A stretch of 64,000 bases of DNA from Aestuariivivens insulae. Lineage in GTDB: Bacteria; Bacteroidota; Bacteroidia; Flavobacteriales; Flavobacteriaceae. The translations under genes and the position numbers were made by a program. Below are positions 53,126 to 61,321 of the stretch, piece by piece. Position 1 is the first letter of the stretch; each line of letters begins with the position of its first letter. The stretch spans positions 248,001-312,000 of the forward strand of contig NZ_JAKMCS010000001.1 of assembly GCF_022662195.1 (NCBI RefSeq). Reading direction: 5' to 3'. The notes beneath the pieces are model-generated. The model saw only the letters and a list, made by a program, of their open reading frames with translations. It was not told where the DNA came from and did not search any database.

Positions 53126-53485
53126 ATGAAAGCACAGCGTATAGTTATGTTAAAAGCTCTTGTTATTATGTTTTTAATAGTAACAAGTTTTACAGGGGTA
53201 ACAGTTGTAAATGCCCAAGAAGATACAATGGTTATCCATGCTATTTATGATGGACACGAAGATTATGGCTATAATTTTATTGCCACTCGAAACGACGAAG
53301 AGTATACCATAACGTTTCAAGAAGTTAAAAAAGAGGTATTAGAGGCATTCGATTTAGATTCTGATACACTTTTAAACAAAAAGTTCAAGATTACTTATAC
53401 GGTAGAAATGATTGTAACTATTGATGATGATGGAAATGAGGACGAAGAGGAGGTAAACACAATAGTTAAGTTGGAAAAACTATAA
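53126..53485 (+). CDS. Exported small acidic protein, paralogue of the 51555 gene
   Basis: 119 residues, signal peptide (hydrophobic LKALVIMFLIVTSFTGVTVV, cleavage near NAQ). The mature part mirrors the cytoplasmic 73-residue protein at 51555 and adds an acidic loop (DDDGNEDEEEVNT). Start could be the Met at codon 8. A clear intrinsic terminator follows 19 bases after the stop. Function unknown; the acidic loop could bind calcium, which is a guess. Confidence 0.7.
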   Translation: MKAQRIVMLKALVIMFLIVTSFTGVTVVNAQEDTMVIHAIYDGHEDYGYNFIATRNDEEYTITFQEVKKEVLEAFDLDSDTLLNKKFKITYTVEMIVTIDDDGNEDEEEVNTIVKLEKL

Positions 53486-53502
53486 CTCAATTTTATGAAA
53501 AT

Positions 53503-54942
53503 CTAGGCTTCCATTCTGGGAGCCTTTTTTATAAAAACGTCCCAAATAAAAACACCATAGACTATAAGGTATTCCAAAGCGATAATCCATAAGTTCTCCT
53601 GTTTATCGGCCTTATTGATATTGAGATAAGCCAGGTAACTTAGTATAATGACAAAACTCCAAACCAACGGAAATTTGTATTTAGTAAATACCGATAAGAT
53701 TAAAAGCGTGGCAATGTACCAAGGGTGTACTGTTGTGGCCGTAAAATAATAAAACGACAAGGCTAATAACATCGCTGTAATCAATTGGATAAGGGTTTTG
53801 ATCCTTCTGAAAAAAGTGAGGATAAAAACAAAAGACAGAACAACAAAGGGGATATACTGTCCTATAATTGCAATTTCATTGTACCCCCTAAACGTATAGC
53901 CAATAGCCCTGGCAATATAATATAAGCTGGCATTGAATTCAAAATTAGTAAACCATAGCGCCACCGTTTCGGTATAGTTGGTAATAAATTTTGGGGAGTA
54001 AAAAGGCGCAAAAAGCAAAAGGGTAACAATGCCCACAATTGCATAAAATAAAATTAAACTTGTCAGGTTTAGCGCAGTCGAAGCCCACATTTTGTCATTT
54101 GGTTTGCTACGTTTTGTAAACCATTGAAAGAATAGAGGCAAAAAGATCAAGGGAATCAATTTAACCGAAATGGACAAAGCCAATACCACGGCGGCCCATT
54201 GCCATTTGCTCGAGTACAACAAGTAAAGGCTCCATACTAAAAAGAAAATCATCACCCCTTCAAAATGTAAATTCCCCGTTAACTCTATAATGATAAACGG
54301 ATTCAAAATAAACCAAAAAATGTGGTAACTGGGTAGGCTTAATCTTTCTAGCAACTTTTTTCCAAAATGAAGGGTTCCAAAATCAGCAGCAATAATAAGT
54401 AGGCGCATCACCACTACCGATCCCAAAATACTTTTACCGAAAAAAAAAGCAGCAATAGTAAAGCATAATTGGTTTAAGGGCGGGTAATTGGAAAAATGAC
54501 TGGCATTTAAAATGCCCATGCCATTAAACAATTCTTGGGCCTGCGCTACAGGAAATACCCCTTTGTTTATAAAAGATTCCACAGTATATAAATACGGGTT
54601 GTATCCTTCAAGAACCATTCTGCCATCCCAAATAAAACGGTAAAAATCCTGAGATAGGTTAGGGATGGCCAATATAAAAATGGCCCGAAACCCAAAAGCA
54701 AAATAGGTTAAAGCCTTGGTATTGTTTTTTAGGATGTCTACCAGTTTATAAAATAAAATGAACAGTACAGTATATAACAAAACTAACACGGCATAATCTG
54801 TTCTGGTTATATGGTATGCAAAAGCATAGTATATCAGTATACTGGCAAGAGATAGCAGTATGGCTATTTTGTTCATTCTACTAAAAGTAAGGTATGCACA
54901 CATATATATCAAAAGTACATGAAATTTTATTTTAGTATTCAT
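53503..54942 (-). CDS. GT-C mannosyltransferase-like integral membrane protein
   Basis: 479 residues and about 11-12 membrane helices. LSQDFYRFIWDGRMVLEGYNPYLYT holds the DxYR-x-WDG-x5-GxNPY pattern typical of polyprenol-phosphate-mannose-dependent GT-C enzymes (GT87/DUF2029-like); SNYPPLNQLCF, LKLIPL-like SISVKLIPLIFLPLFF and YFTATTVHPWYI also fit. The acceptor is unknown. It may use the lipid-linked sugar made by the GT2 enzyme at 58500-59189 in this same region. It is alone on its strand here, convergent with the small exported protein gene. Confidence 0.75.
   Translation of the reverse strand: MNTKIKFHVLLIYMCAYLTFSRMNKIAILLSLASILIYYAFAYHITRTDYAVLVLLYTVLFILFYKLVDILKNNTKALTYFAFGFRAIFILAIPNLSQDFYRFIWDGRMVLEGYNPYLYTVESFINKGVFPVAQAQELFNGMGILNASHFSNYPPLNQLCFTIAAFFFGKSILGSVVVMRLLIIAADFGTLHFGKKLLERLSLPSYHIFWFILNPFIIIELTGNLHFEGVMIFFLVWSLYLLYSSKWQWAAVVLALSISVKLIPLIFLPLFFQWFTKRSKPNDKMWASTALNLTSLILFYAIVGIVTLLLFAPFYSPKFITNYTETVALWFTNFEFNASLYYIARAIGYTFRGYNEIAIIGQYIPFVVLSFVFILTFFRRIKTLIQLITAMLLALSFYYFTATTVHPWYIATLLILSVFTKYKFPLVWSFVIILSYLAYLNINKADKQENLWIIALEYLIVYGVFIWDVFIKKAPRMEA
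53505..53530 (+). terminator. Intrinsic terminator
   Basis: GGCTTCC (53506-53512), loop ATTCT, GGGAGCC (53518-53524), then six T. One G-T pair. It ends the gene at 53126-53485 and lies inside the last codons of the convergent mannosyltransferase-like gene. Confidence 0.85.
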
Positions 54943-55009
54943 CTAAAACAAATGAAAAAATTCTAAGTTCATGATAAAAACAGCTTAGACAACTTTAATA
55001 CCTGCTCGT

Positions 55010-55157
55010 CTTCGGTTTCCAGACTTCAACTTAGTTTCGGCCTTCAGAAACCGAAGCCACTCTTCCTTACAAAGAAGGAGAGTTAAATAAAGTAGGTAAG
55101 CACAATTCCTTCCCTTTAAAAGGGAAGGTGGCTTTAAACTCAATTAAGAGTTTAAAG
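55010..55157. repeat. Composite hairpin island between divergent genes
   Basis: Within the 375-base gap 54943-55317 lie three perfect 10-base inverted repeats: CTTCGGTTTC/GAAACCGAAG (55010-55019, 55047-55056), CCTTCCCTTT/AAAGGGAAGG (55108-55117, 55119-55128) and CTTTAAACTC/GAGTTTAAAG (55132-55141, 55148-55157). No open frame is convincing. They look like dispersed flavobacterial palindromes stacked together. The remaining bases are AT-rich and carry the promoters of both flanking genes. Confidence 0.65.
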
Positions 55158-55317
55158 TCGGAAGGGTATTATAAAATAATACATAACAAAGAAAAAGTAC
55201 AAGTAATCTTTGTTAGGGCTATTCGTTTGTTGTAAGATCAAACAAATACTTACTTGACAGTCTTAAATAAAACCGTTAAATTCGTTAAGTGACTTGTAAT
55301 CAATTAAATTTTCGTTT

Positions 55318-57006
55318 ATGCAAAAATATGTATTAGCTTGTTTAAGTTTCTTAACTGTTGTTTTTGGCCCTGCTCAGGATCGTATAACAGGAGCGCTTTT
55401 CGCGACCCGTTCTGAAGTTATAGCCCAAAATGGTATGGTGGCTACAAGTCATCCCCTGGCCAGCCAAGTAGGCTTGGATATTTTAAAACAAGGCGGTAAC
55501 GCTATAGACGCTGCTATTGCAGCAAACGCTGCTTTAGGTTTAATGGAGCCGACGGGCTGTGGTATTGGGGGCGATTTATTTGTAATCCTTTGGGATGCCA
55601 AAACCAAAAAGTTATACGGCCTTAATGCCAGTGGTCGTTCTCCAAAGCGTTTAACTTTAGATTATTTTACTGAAAAAGGTCTTAGTGAAATCCCGCCCTA
55701 TGGACCATTACCTGTTAGTGTGCCCGGTGTTGTAGATGGTTGGTTTGAGTTACACGAAAAATTTGGCACCTTACCTATGACAACTATTTTGGAGCCAGCG
55801 ATTAACTATGCAGAACAGGGTTTTCCAGTTACCCAGCTCATCGCCTTTTATTTTAACTTAAGCATTCCAAGGTTTTTGGAAAAAGGATTCCCTAATATTG
55901 AAGATAATTATTTAAGGGATGGCAAAATACCCCAGGAAGGGCAACTGTTTCAAAATAAATATTTGGCCAATACCTATAGAAGAATAGCCACCGAAGGGCG
56001 AGATGTGTTTTATAAGGGGGATATCGCTAAAACCATAACAGACTTTATCCAGAGTCAAGGCGGTTTTTTATCTATGGAAGATTTAGTAGAGCATCATTCT
56101 GAATGGGTTGAGCCCGTATCGGTGAATTATCGCGGTTACGATGTTTGGGAATTACCACCTAATGGACAGGGGATTGTCGCCTTACAGATGTTACAAATAC
56201 TGGAAGGTTACGATTTTTCAAAAATTGAATTTGGCAGTGCAGAGCATTTACATTTGTTTACCGAAGCTAAAAAATTGGCTTTTGAAGACCGTGCCAAGTA
56301 TTATGCCGATATGGATTTTGCCAATGTGCCTGTTGAAAAATTGATTTCCGATGACTATGCTGCAGAGCGAAGACAACTTATAACAGAACGGGCTTCAGTT
56401 TATAAAGCAGGCGAGATAAGTGCTGGTGAAACCATTTATTTAACTACGGCCGATAAATACGGTAATATGGTTTCTTTCATCCAAAGTAATTATCGAGGTA
56501 TGGGATCGGGAATGGCACCACCAAAACTGGGTTTTATGCTTCAAAATCGTGGTGAATTGTTCAATTTAAAACCAGGATATAATAACACGTATCAACCGGG
56601 TAAAAGGCCATTCCATACCATTATACCAGCTTTCATAACTAAAGATGGTGAACCTTTTATGAGCTTTGGGGTTATGGGTGGCGATTTTCAGCCACAAGGG
56701 CATACACAAATTGTTATGAACCTAGTCGATTTTGGGATGAACCTCCAAGAGGCGGGCGACGCACCACGTTGGGACCATAGTGGCTCCTCTTCTCCAACGG
56801 GAGAGGGTGTAGATGGAAGGGGAGAGATTCATGTAGAGTCCGGTATTCCATACAAGACGGTTAGGGGGCTTATGTTAAAAAGGCATAAGGTTGGATTCGG
56901 ATTAGGAGGCTATGGTGGTTATCAGGCCATTCTATGGGATGCCGAAAACAAGGTGTATAGAGGCGCTTCAGAAAGCAGAAAAGACGGTCAGGTCGCTGGG
57001 TATTAA
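55318..57006 (+). CDS. ggt: Gamma-glutamyltransferase
   Basis: 562 residues with a signal peptide, so periplasmic. GGT family: MVATSHPLASQVGLDILKQGGNAIDAAIAA, LMEPTGCGIGGDLF, the catalytic-Thr region YLTTADKYGNMVSFIQSNYRGMGSG (autoprocessing should occur at the TTAD threonine) and KRPFHTIIPAFI. It transfers or hydrolyses the gamma-glutamyl group of glutathione and related peptides. The next gene is convergent, 6 bases from its stop, so it is a single-gene unit. Confidence 0.93.
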   Translation: MQKYVLACLSFLTVVFGPAQDRITGALFATRSEVIAQNGMVATSHPLASQVGLDILKQGGNAIDAAIAANAALGLMEPTGCGIGGDLFVILWDAKTKKLYGLNASGRSPKRLTLDYFTEKGLSEIPPYGPLPVSVPGVVDGWFELHEKFGTLPMTTILEPAINYAEQGFPVTQLIAFYFNLSIPRFLEKGFPNIEDNYLRDGKIPQEGQLFQNKYLANTYRRIATEGRDVFYKGDIAKTITDFIQSQGGFLSMEDLVEHHSEWVEPVSVNYRGYDVWELPPNGQGIVALQMLQILEGYDFSKIEFGSAEHLHLFTEAKKLAFEDRAKYYADMDFANVPVEKLISDDYAAERRQLITERASVYKAGEISAGETIYLTTADKYGNMVSFIQSNYRGMGSGMAPPKLGFMLQNRGELFNLKPGYNNTYQPGKRPFHTIIPAFITKDGEPFMSFGVMGGDFQPQGHTQIVMNLVDFGMNLQEAGDAPRWDHSGSSSPTGEGVDGRGEIHVESGIPYKTVRGLMLKRHKVGFGLGGYGGYQAILWDAENKVYRGASESRKDGQVAGY

Positions 57007-57012
57007 GTGCAA

Positions 57013-58503
57013 TTAAACTTTTGAAGTTATCGATTTAAAAAACACATAGCCAAAGCCTAAAAATAACATCAGGTGAAATGGGAAAAGACCAAAATCACCA
57101 CCTTGGTTGCCTACAATAAAGGCACTATACATGCCAAAACCAAAGTAAAGCATAAGTAGTCCTTCAAAAACCACGTGTGCCGATATGCTTTTTTTTATGT
57201 ATTTGTTGCTTTTCCAGTTGTCTTTAAACTTGTTGATATTGAATTTTGGGGTGCGCACAAATTCACTTTTCTTACCTAAATGCCCTTCTAATACCGCTAT
57301 GGAATTATGAAGTGAAAAGCCCATAGCTATAGAGAAAAACAAAAAGAACAGACCTATATATCGTATAAAGTTTTTTATGCCACTGCCATAAATATTTTTG
57401 TACATAAACCAGTAACAAATAAAAAATATGATGGTACTTAATACAAAAAAGCTCATTACATAAAAATAAGACTTTAGGTGTTCGTATTCGTTCTTTATAT
57501 ATAACATTGGGATACTTAAAACACCTACAATGAGTATATTTAAGAACATGGTACTATTAAGTAAGTGAAGTAAGCCATGTACTTTTGTTTTTACTGGAAT
57601 GTTTTGGTTTTTTATCACCCGCCAAAGCATTTTTCTGAAGTTTTCTGCCCCACCTTTATTCCATCTAAACTGTTGGGAACGGGCAGCACTAATAACTATC
57701 GGTAATTCTGCCGGAGTTTGTACATCTTCGAGGTATTTAAATTTCCAGTTTTTAAGTTGGGCCCGATAGCTTAAGTCCAAATCTTCGGTTAGGGTGTCGC
57801 CTTCCCAGTTGCCTGCATCAATAATACAGGACTTTCTCCATACGCCAGCCGTACCGTTAAAATTTATAAAATGGCCTTTACTGTTTCGCCCTACTTGTTC
57901 CAAAGTGAAATGGGCGTCCAAGGCAAAGGCTTGGATTCTGGTAAGTAAGGAGTAGTTTCTGTTAATGTGTCCCCAACGGGTTTGTACTACGCCAATTTTA
58001 TCATCCTTAAAATAAGGAATGGTTCGTTTTAACCAGTCTTTTTTAGGTAAAAAATCAGAATCAAAAATCGCAATAAACTCACCTTTTGCAATTTCTAGGC
58101 CTTCCTTTAAAGCACCTGCCTTAAAGCCTTCCCTATTGGTTCGGGTAATATGTTGAATGTCTAAACCTGTGGCCTGCAACTTTTCTATATGGGCTTTGGT
58201 ACTTTCAATCGTTTCATCAGTAGAATCGTCGAGAACCTGAATCTCAAGTTTGTCTTTTGGATAATCAATTTTAGAAATGTTATCCAAAAGCCGCTCCATA
58301 ACGTACATTTCATTATAAACCGGTAATTGAATGGTAACGTATGGTGTTTCATCCAGATTGGAAAGATTGTACTTTTCGCAGGTGTCTTCTGTTTTTTTAG
58401 AAGAGAGGTAATTAAACAACAAGTTGAGTTGCGCCAAGGCATAAAGGAATATAAGCAAAAGCGCAATGGAATATATAATAATTACCGTTGTTTCTAGTAT
58501 CAT
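57013..58503 (-). CDS. Processive GT2 glycosyltransferase, cellulose/mannan-synthase-like
   Basis: 496 residues: one N-terminal helix, a cytoplasmic GT2 domain and four C-terminal helices. Motifs: TIQLPVYNEMYVMERLLDNI, DDSTDETIE, FDSDFLPKKDWL (donor Asp), EDLDLSYRAQLKNWKFKYLED (TED-like acid) and QQFRWNKGGAENFRKM (QxxRW). The sequence around QQFRW resembles CslA-type beta-mannan synthases more than bacterial BcsA, and no PilZ domain is present. It overlaps the next GT2 gene by four bases (ATGA) and is the last gene of the operon. Product unknown. Confidence 0.85.
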   Translation of the reverse strand: MILETTVIIIYSIALLLIFLYALAQLNLLFNYLSSKKTEDTCEKYNLSNLDETPYVTIQLPVYNEMYVMERLLDNISKIDYPKDKLEIQVLDDSTDETIESTKAHIEKLQATGLDIQHITRTNREGFKAGALKEGLEIAKGEFIAIFDSDFLPKKDWLKRTIPYFKDDKIGVVQTRWGHINRNYSLLTRIQAFALDAHFTLEQVGRNSKGHFINFNGTAGVWRKSCIIDAGNWEGDTLTEDLDLSYRAQLKNWKFKYLEDVQTPAELPIVISAARSQQFRWNKGGAENFRKMLWRVIKNQNIPVKTKVHGLLHLLNSTMFLNILIVGVLSIPMLYIKNEYEHLKSYFYVMSFFVLSTIIFFICYWFMYKNIYGSGIKNFIRYIGLFFLFFSIAMGFSLHNSIAVLEGHLGKKSEFVRTPKFNINKFKDNWKSNKYIKKSISAHVVFEGLLMLYFGFGMYSAFIVGNQGGDFGLFPFHLMLFLGFGYVFFKSITSKV

Positions 58504-59189
58504 GTTTTAAAGCTGTATTTAAAAATCCAACCTAATATTTTTAGGCCTGCAAATATAGCACCTTTTACTGTGCCCGAAACTTTAGAGAGACCAATTCTGT
58601 TCCTGTAATTTACTGGTATTTCAACATATGAAAGGTTTTGTTTAAGTGCCTTTAATTGCATCTCAACAGTCCAACCATAAGTCTTGTCTTCCATGTTTAA
58701 TGTAAGTAGTTTTTGGTATTTAATGGCCCTAAATGGCCCAAGGTCGGTGAATTTTGCTCCAAAGAATAGTTTCATTAGGGTGGTAGCAAGCCAATTACCG
58801 AATATTTGAGGAACAGTCATAGAACCTTGTTCACGTAGTCGTTTAACTCTGGCGCCTATTACAAAATCGATGTCTTTTTCAATAATAGGGGCTACTATTT
58901 TGGACAATCCTTCAGGGTAATCACTGTAATCACCATCAAGGAATACAATAATATCGGGTTTATTAGTTTTGGTTGAAATATATTCCATGCCCTTTAAGCA
59001 AGCATAGCCATAGCCTTTTCTGTCTTCGGTCAATACGGTAGCGCCTGCTTTTTCGGCGTTCATTTCGGTGTTGTCGGTTGAATTGTTGCTTACCACAATA
59101 ATGTCATCCACTTCATTAGGGATATCGTTAATGACATGAGCTATCGAATCGGCCTCGTTGTAAGCAGGTATAATAACATTGATGCGCAT
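58500..59189 (-). CDS. GT2 glycosyltransferase, polyprenol-phosphate sugar synthase-like
   Basis: 229 residues, no transmembrane helices beyond a C-terminal amphipathic stretch. INVIIPAYNEADSIAHVI, VVSNNSTDNTEMNAEKAGATVL, IIVFLDGDYSDYPEGL and YGWTVEMQLKALKQNLSYVEIPVNYRNRIG match dolichol-phosphate-mannose/glucose synthase-like enzymes. It would load a sugar onto a lipid phosphate at the inner leaflet. It shares a base with the MORN gene stop and overlaps the processive GT2 gene by ATGA. Confidence 0.85.
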   Translation of the reverse strand: MRINVIIPAYNEADSIAHVINDIPNEVDDIIVVSNNSTDNTEMNAEKAGATVLTEDRKGYGYACLKGMEYISTKTNKPDIIVFLDGDYSDYPEGLSKIVAPIIEKDIDFVIGARVKRLREQGSMTVPQIFGNWLATTLMKLFFGAKFTDLGPFRAIKYQKLLTLNMEDKTYGWTVEMQLKALKQNLSYVEIPVNYRNRIGLSKVSGTVKGAIFAGLKILGWIFKYSFKT

Positions 59190-59668
59190 TATTGAAGGTC
59201 TAATAAGTTATTTTCTTTTTTGAAGGCTTTTAAGCTGTTCCATTCTTTTGTTTTTTTGCCTGTAACATATTTTTGGGCCAAAACTAATTTTTCGTTTTTA
59301 TATATTAAACAATAGCCATGCTTTATATTATTTTTTAATTGGCACTTGTAGTTTAGTATTCCTCTATTATCATAAAAGAGCCACCATGCATTTTTTTTAC
59401 CGTTGATAAAATGGCCTTCAGATTTTTTGGTGCCATCATTACGGTAGAAATGCCAATATTTTACAGGCTCATTATTTAAAAAATGGCCTTCTTTTTTGAG
59501 CGTTCCATTGCTGTAATAAAATTTCCAATAATCTTGTTTTTGATTGTTTTCTATCCAGCCTTCAGTTTTCATATTACCATTGGGGTAATAATTTTTTTGA
59601 TAAAATTTTTGGGCAGCAATGGGAAAACTTGCTAGGAAGACTATATGAATTAAGAAGGTTTTTATCAT
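59189..59668 (-). CDS. Exported MORN-repeat (YwqK-like) protein
   Basis: 159 residues, signal peptide (HIVFLASFPIAAQ). About five MORN/YwqK repeats follow (YYPNGNMKTEGWIENN, YYSNGTLKKEGHFLNNE, YRNDGTKKSEGHFINGKK, YDNRGILNYKCQLKNN). Sequence databases often call such genes toxin-antitoxin YwqK antitoxins, but no toxin is nearby and the gene is exported. It overlaps the FeS gene by ATGA and the GT2 gene by one base, so it belongs to the same operon. Confidence 0.8.
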   Translation of the reverse strand: MIKTFLIHIVFLASFPIAAQKFYQKNYYPNGNMKTEGWIENNQKQDYWKFYYSNGTLKKEGHFLNNEPVKYWHFYRNDGTKKSEGHFINGKKNAWWLFYDNRGILNYKCQLKNNIKHGYCLIYKNEKLVLAQKYVTGKKTKEWNSLKAFKKENNLLDLQ

Positions 59669-61260
59669 TTCCTGTTCACCAAATTCATTAAATCCACATC
59701 GTTGCCAAGTAGGATTTCATTAGTATTGATGCGTCCTTCCATACTGTCGTTTTCTAATTTTAAAACCCCTCTGGGGCAAACGGCAGCACATATCCCGCAA
59801 CCAACGCAACTGGAACGTACAATATTTTCACCCTTTTGGGCGTAAGCACGTACGTCTATGCCCATTTCGCAATAGGTAGAGCAGTTACCACAAGAAATAC
59901 ATTGGCCACCGTTGGTTGTAATTCTAAATTTAGAGAACATACGTTGTTGAAAGCCTAAAATGGCTGCCATAGGGCAACCAAATCGGCACCAAACACGATT
60001 TCCTAAAATGGGATAAAATCCAGTGCCAACCACACCAGAAAAAATAGAGCCAATATACAGGCCGTAAGCAGCACGTAAACTGCTGGACTTTATTAAAAAT
60101 ACATGGTCTGTTGTTCCTGTGTAGTGCATTATAAATAACGCTGCAATAATAACAAAATAGCCTATGGCACCATAGCGGGCATCTTTACCTAATTCGTTAC
60201 GTTTAAAAATCATAACGCTTGTGAACAATACAGTTAAAAAGAGACCAACGCTTAAAAGAAATACACTACGTGTTAACCAAAACTTTGAGTGGTCACTACC
60301 TAAGTAGGTGTACACCAAAGCCGTAGTCATGATTACCGAAAAAACCAAAACAGTATGAATTAACCAACGTTCAATTTTCCATGCCGATAGCTTTTTGGAA
60401 GATAACTGTCTAAAGGCATCTCCTGCAGTTTCGGCTAAAGCCCCACAGCCACAAACCCAAGAGCAGTACCATCGTTTTCCATATTTATAGGTTAATATGG
60501 GTGATATAACAAATATGGATAATACCCCAAATATTAAAAGGGACAGTCCAAGTGTTCCTGAAGACAAAAACCCATTTATGGACCAGCTATCAAAGAGGTA
60601 ATAATTTAGAGGCCATATGCTTTTAAGGTCATAATAAGGCAGGTTGTAATTAGGGCTTTCGTTTAATCGTGCCATAAACTCTGGGATTAAAAAAGCAAAT
60701 CCCAATTGAAAAAACATAACAGAAACCGTTCGTAATTGCTGGTAGCGATTATGACGGTATTTTAATAAAAACTTATAACCAAAAATTAAAATGGCTACGG
60801 TATAAAGCGTGCCATAAACAAACCATTGGCTAGCTGGCCTGCCACTTAACAAATGGCTTAACGGATCGAATAATGCAATTAGCCCTGTGCTTTTAGTACC
60901 ATTTAACCCTAATCCTAAATACTGCGGATAGAAATAGAGGACGATATAAAAACCTGTTAGTACTATTCCCGTTACCCATGCCCAAAACCCACGTTTGGAT
61001 ATACTTTTAAACCAGACACCGTTATTTTTTATGCCTTCTATTTGATTTGCATACAGCCCTTTGGAGAAGATGAAAACACCTGTAGTGATAGAAGCTAAAG
61101 CTATGGTGAGCCACAGCATTTTATTATTAAATGTATTAATCAATGAAAAAGTAAGTATAGCTAGCCCAAACAAACCAATGGCCGTGCCTATTTTTTGTAA
61201 AGGGTTTAGGTGATTGGAAGTGTCTCCGGTTAGTGACATATTCTGTTGAATGGATTCCAT
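59665..61260 (-). CDS. Multi-span membrane 4Fe-4S ferredoxin-type protein (NapH/CcoG-like)
   Basis: 531 residues, about 10-12 helices. C-terminal double cluster: CISCGNCSTYCEMGID and CVGCGICAAVCPRGVL (two 4Fe-4S). CSWVCGCGALAETAGD and CRFGCPMAA are the paired cysteine motifs typical of NapH/NosR-type quinol or electron-transfer proteins. It would move electrons across or along the inner membrane. It lies 42 bases downstream of an FAD oxidoreductase, a natural redox partner, and is translationally coupled to the MORN gene. Confidence 0.88.
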   Translation of the reverse strand: MESIQQNMSLTGDTSNHLNPLQKIGTAIGLFGLAILTFSLINTFNNKMLWLTIALASITTGVFIFSKGLYANQIEGIKNNGVWFKSISKRGFWAWVTGIVLTGFYIVLYFYPQYLGLGLNGTKSTGLIALFDPLSHLLSGRPASQWFVYGTLYTVAILIFGYKFLLKYRHNRYQQLRTVSVMFFQLGFAFLIPEFMARLNESPNYNLPYYDLKSIWPLNYYLFDSWSINGFLSSGTLGLSLLIFGVLSIFVISPILTYKYGKRWYCSWVCGCGALAETAGDAFRQLSSKKLSAWKIERWLIHTVLVFSVIMTTALVYTYLGSDHSKFWLTRSVFLLSVGLFLTVLFTSVMIFKRNELGKDARYGAIGYFVIIAALFIMHYTGTTDHVFLIKSSSLRAAYGLYIGSIFSGVVGTGFYPILGNRVWCRFGCPMAAILGFQQRMFSKFRITTNGGQCISCGNCSTYCEMGIDVRAYAQKGENIVRSSCVGCGICAAVCPRGVLKLENDSMEGRINTNEILLGNDVDLMNLVNRK

Positions 61261-61288
61261 ATTGTGATGTTGTTTTATGAGTCTTAAG

Positions 61289-61321
61289 AGACCTCACAGG
61301 TTTTAAAAACCTGTGAGGTCT
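61289..61321. repeat. 33-base perfect palindromic repeat (AGACCTCAC... type)
   Basis: 15-base arms (61289-61303 and 61307-61321, AGACCTCACAGGTTT and its complement) around a 3-base loop. It covers the stop codon and last codons (DLTGF) of the FAD oxidoreductase gene and lies between it and the FeS gene. The same length and layout occur at 37063-37095. Confidence 0.85.

Noticed and set aside
59189-59668. Toxin-antitoxin YwqK antitoxin
   Set aside because: It is an exported MORN-repeat protein with no toxin partner, coupled to glycosyltransferase genes.
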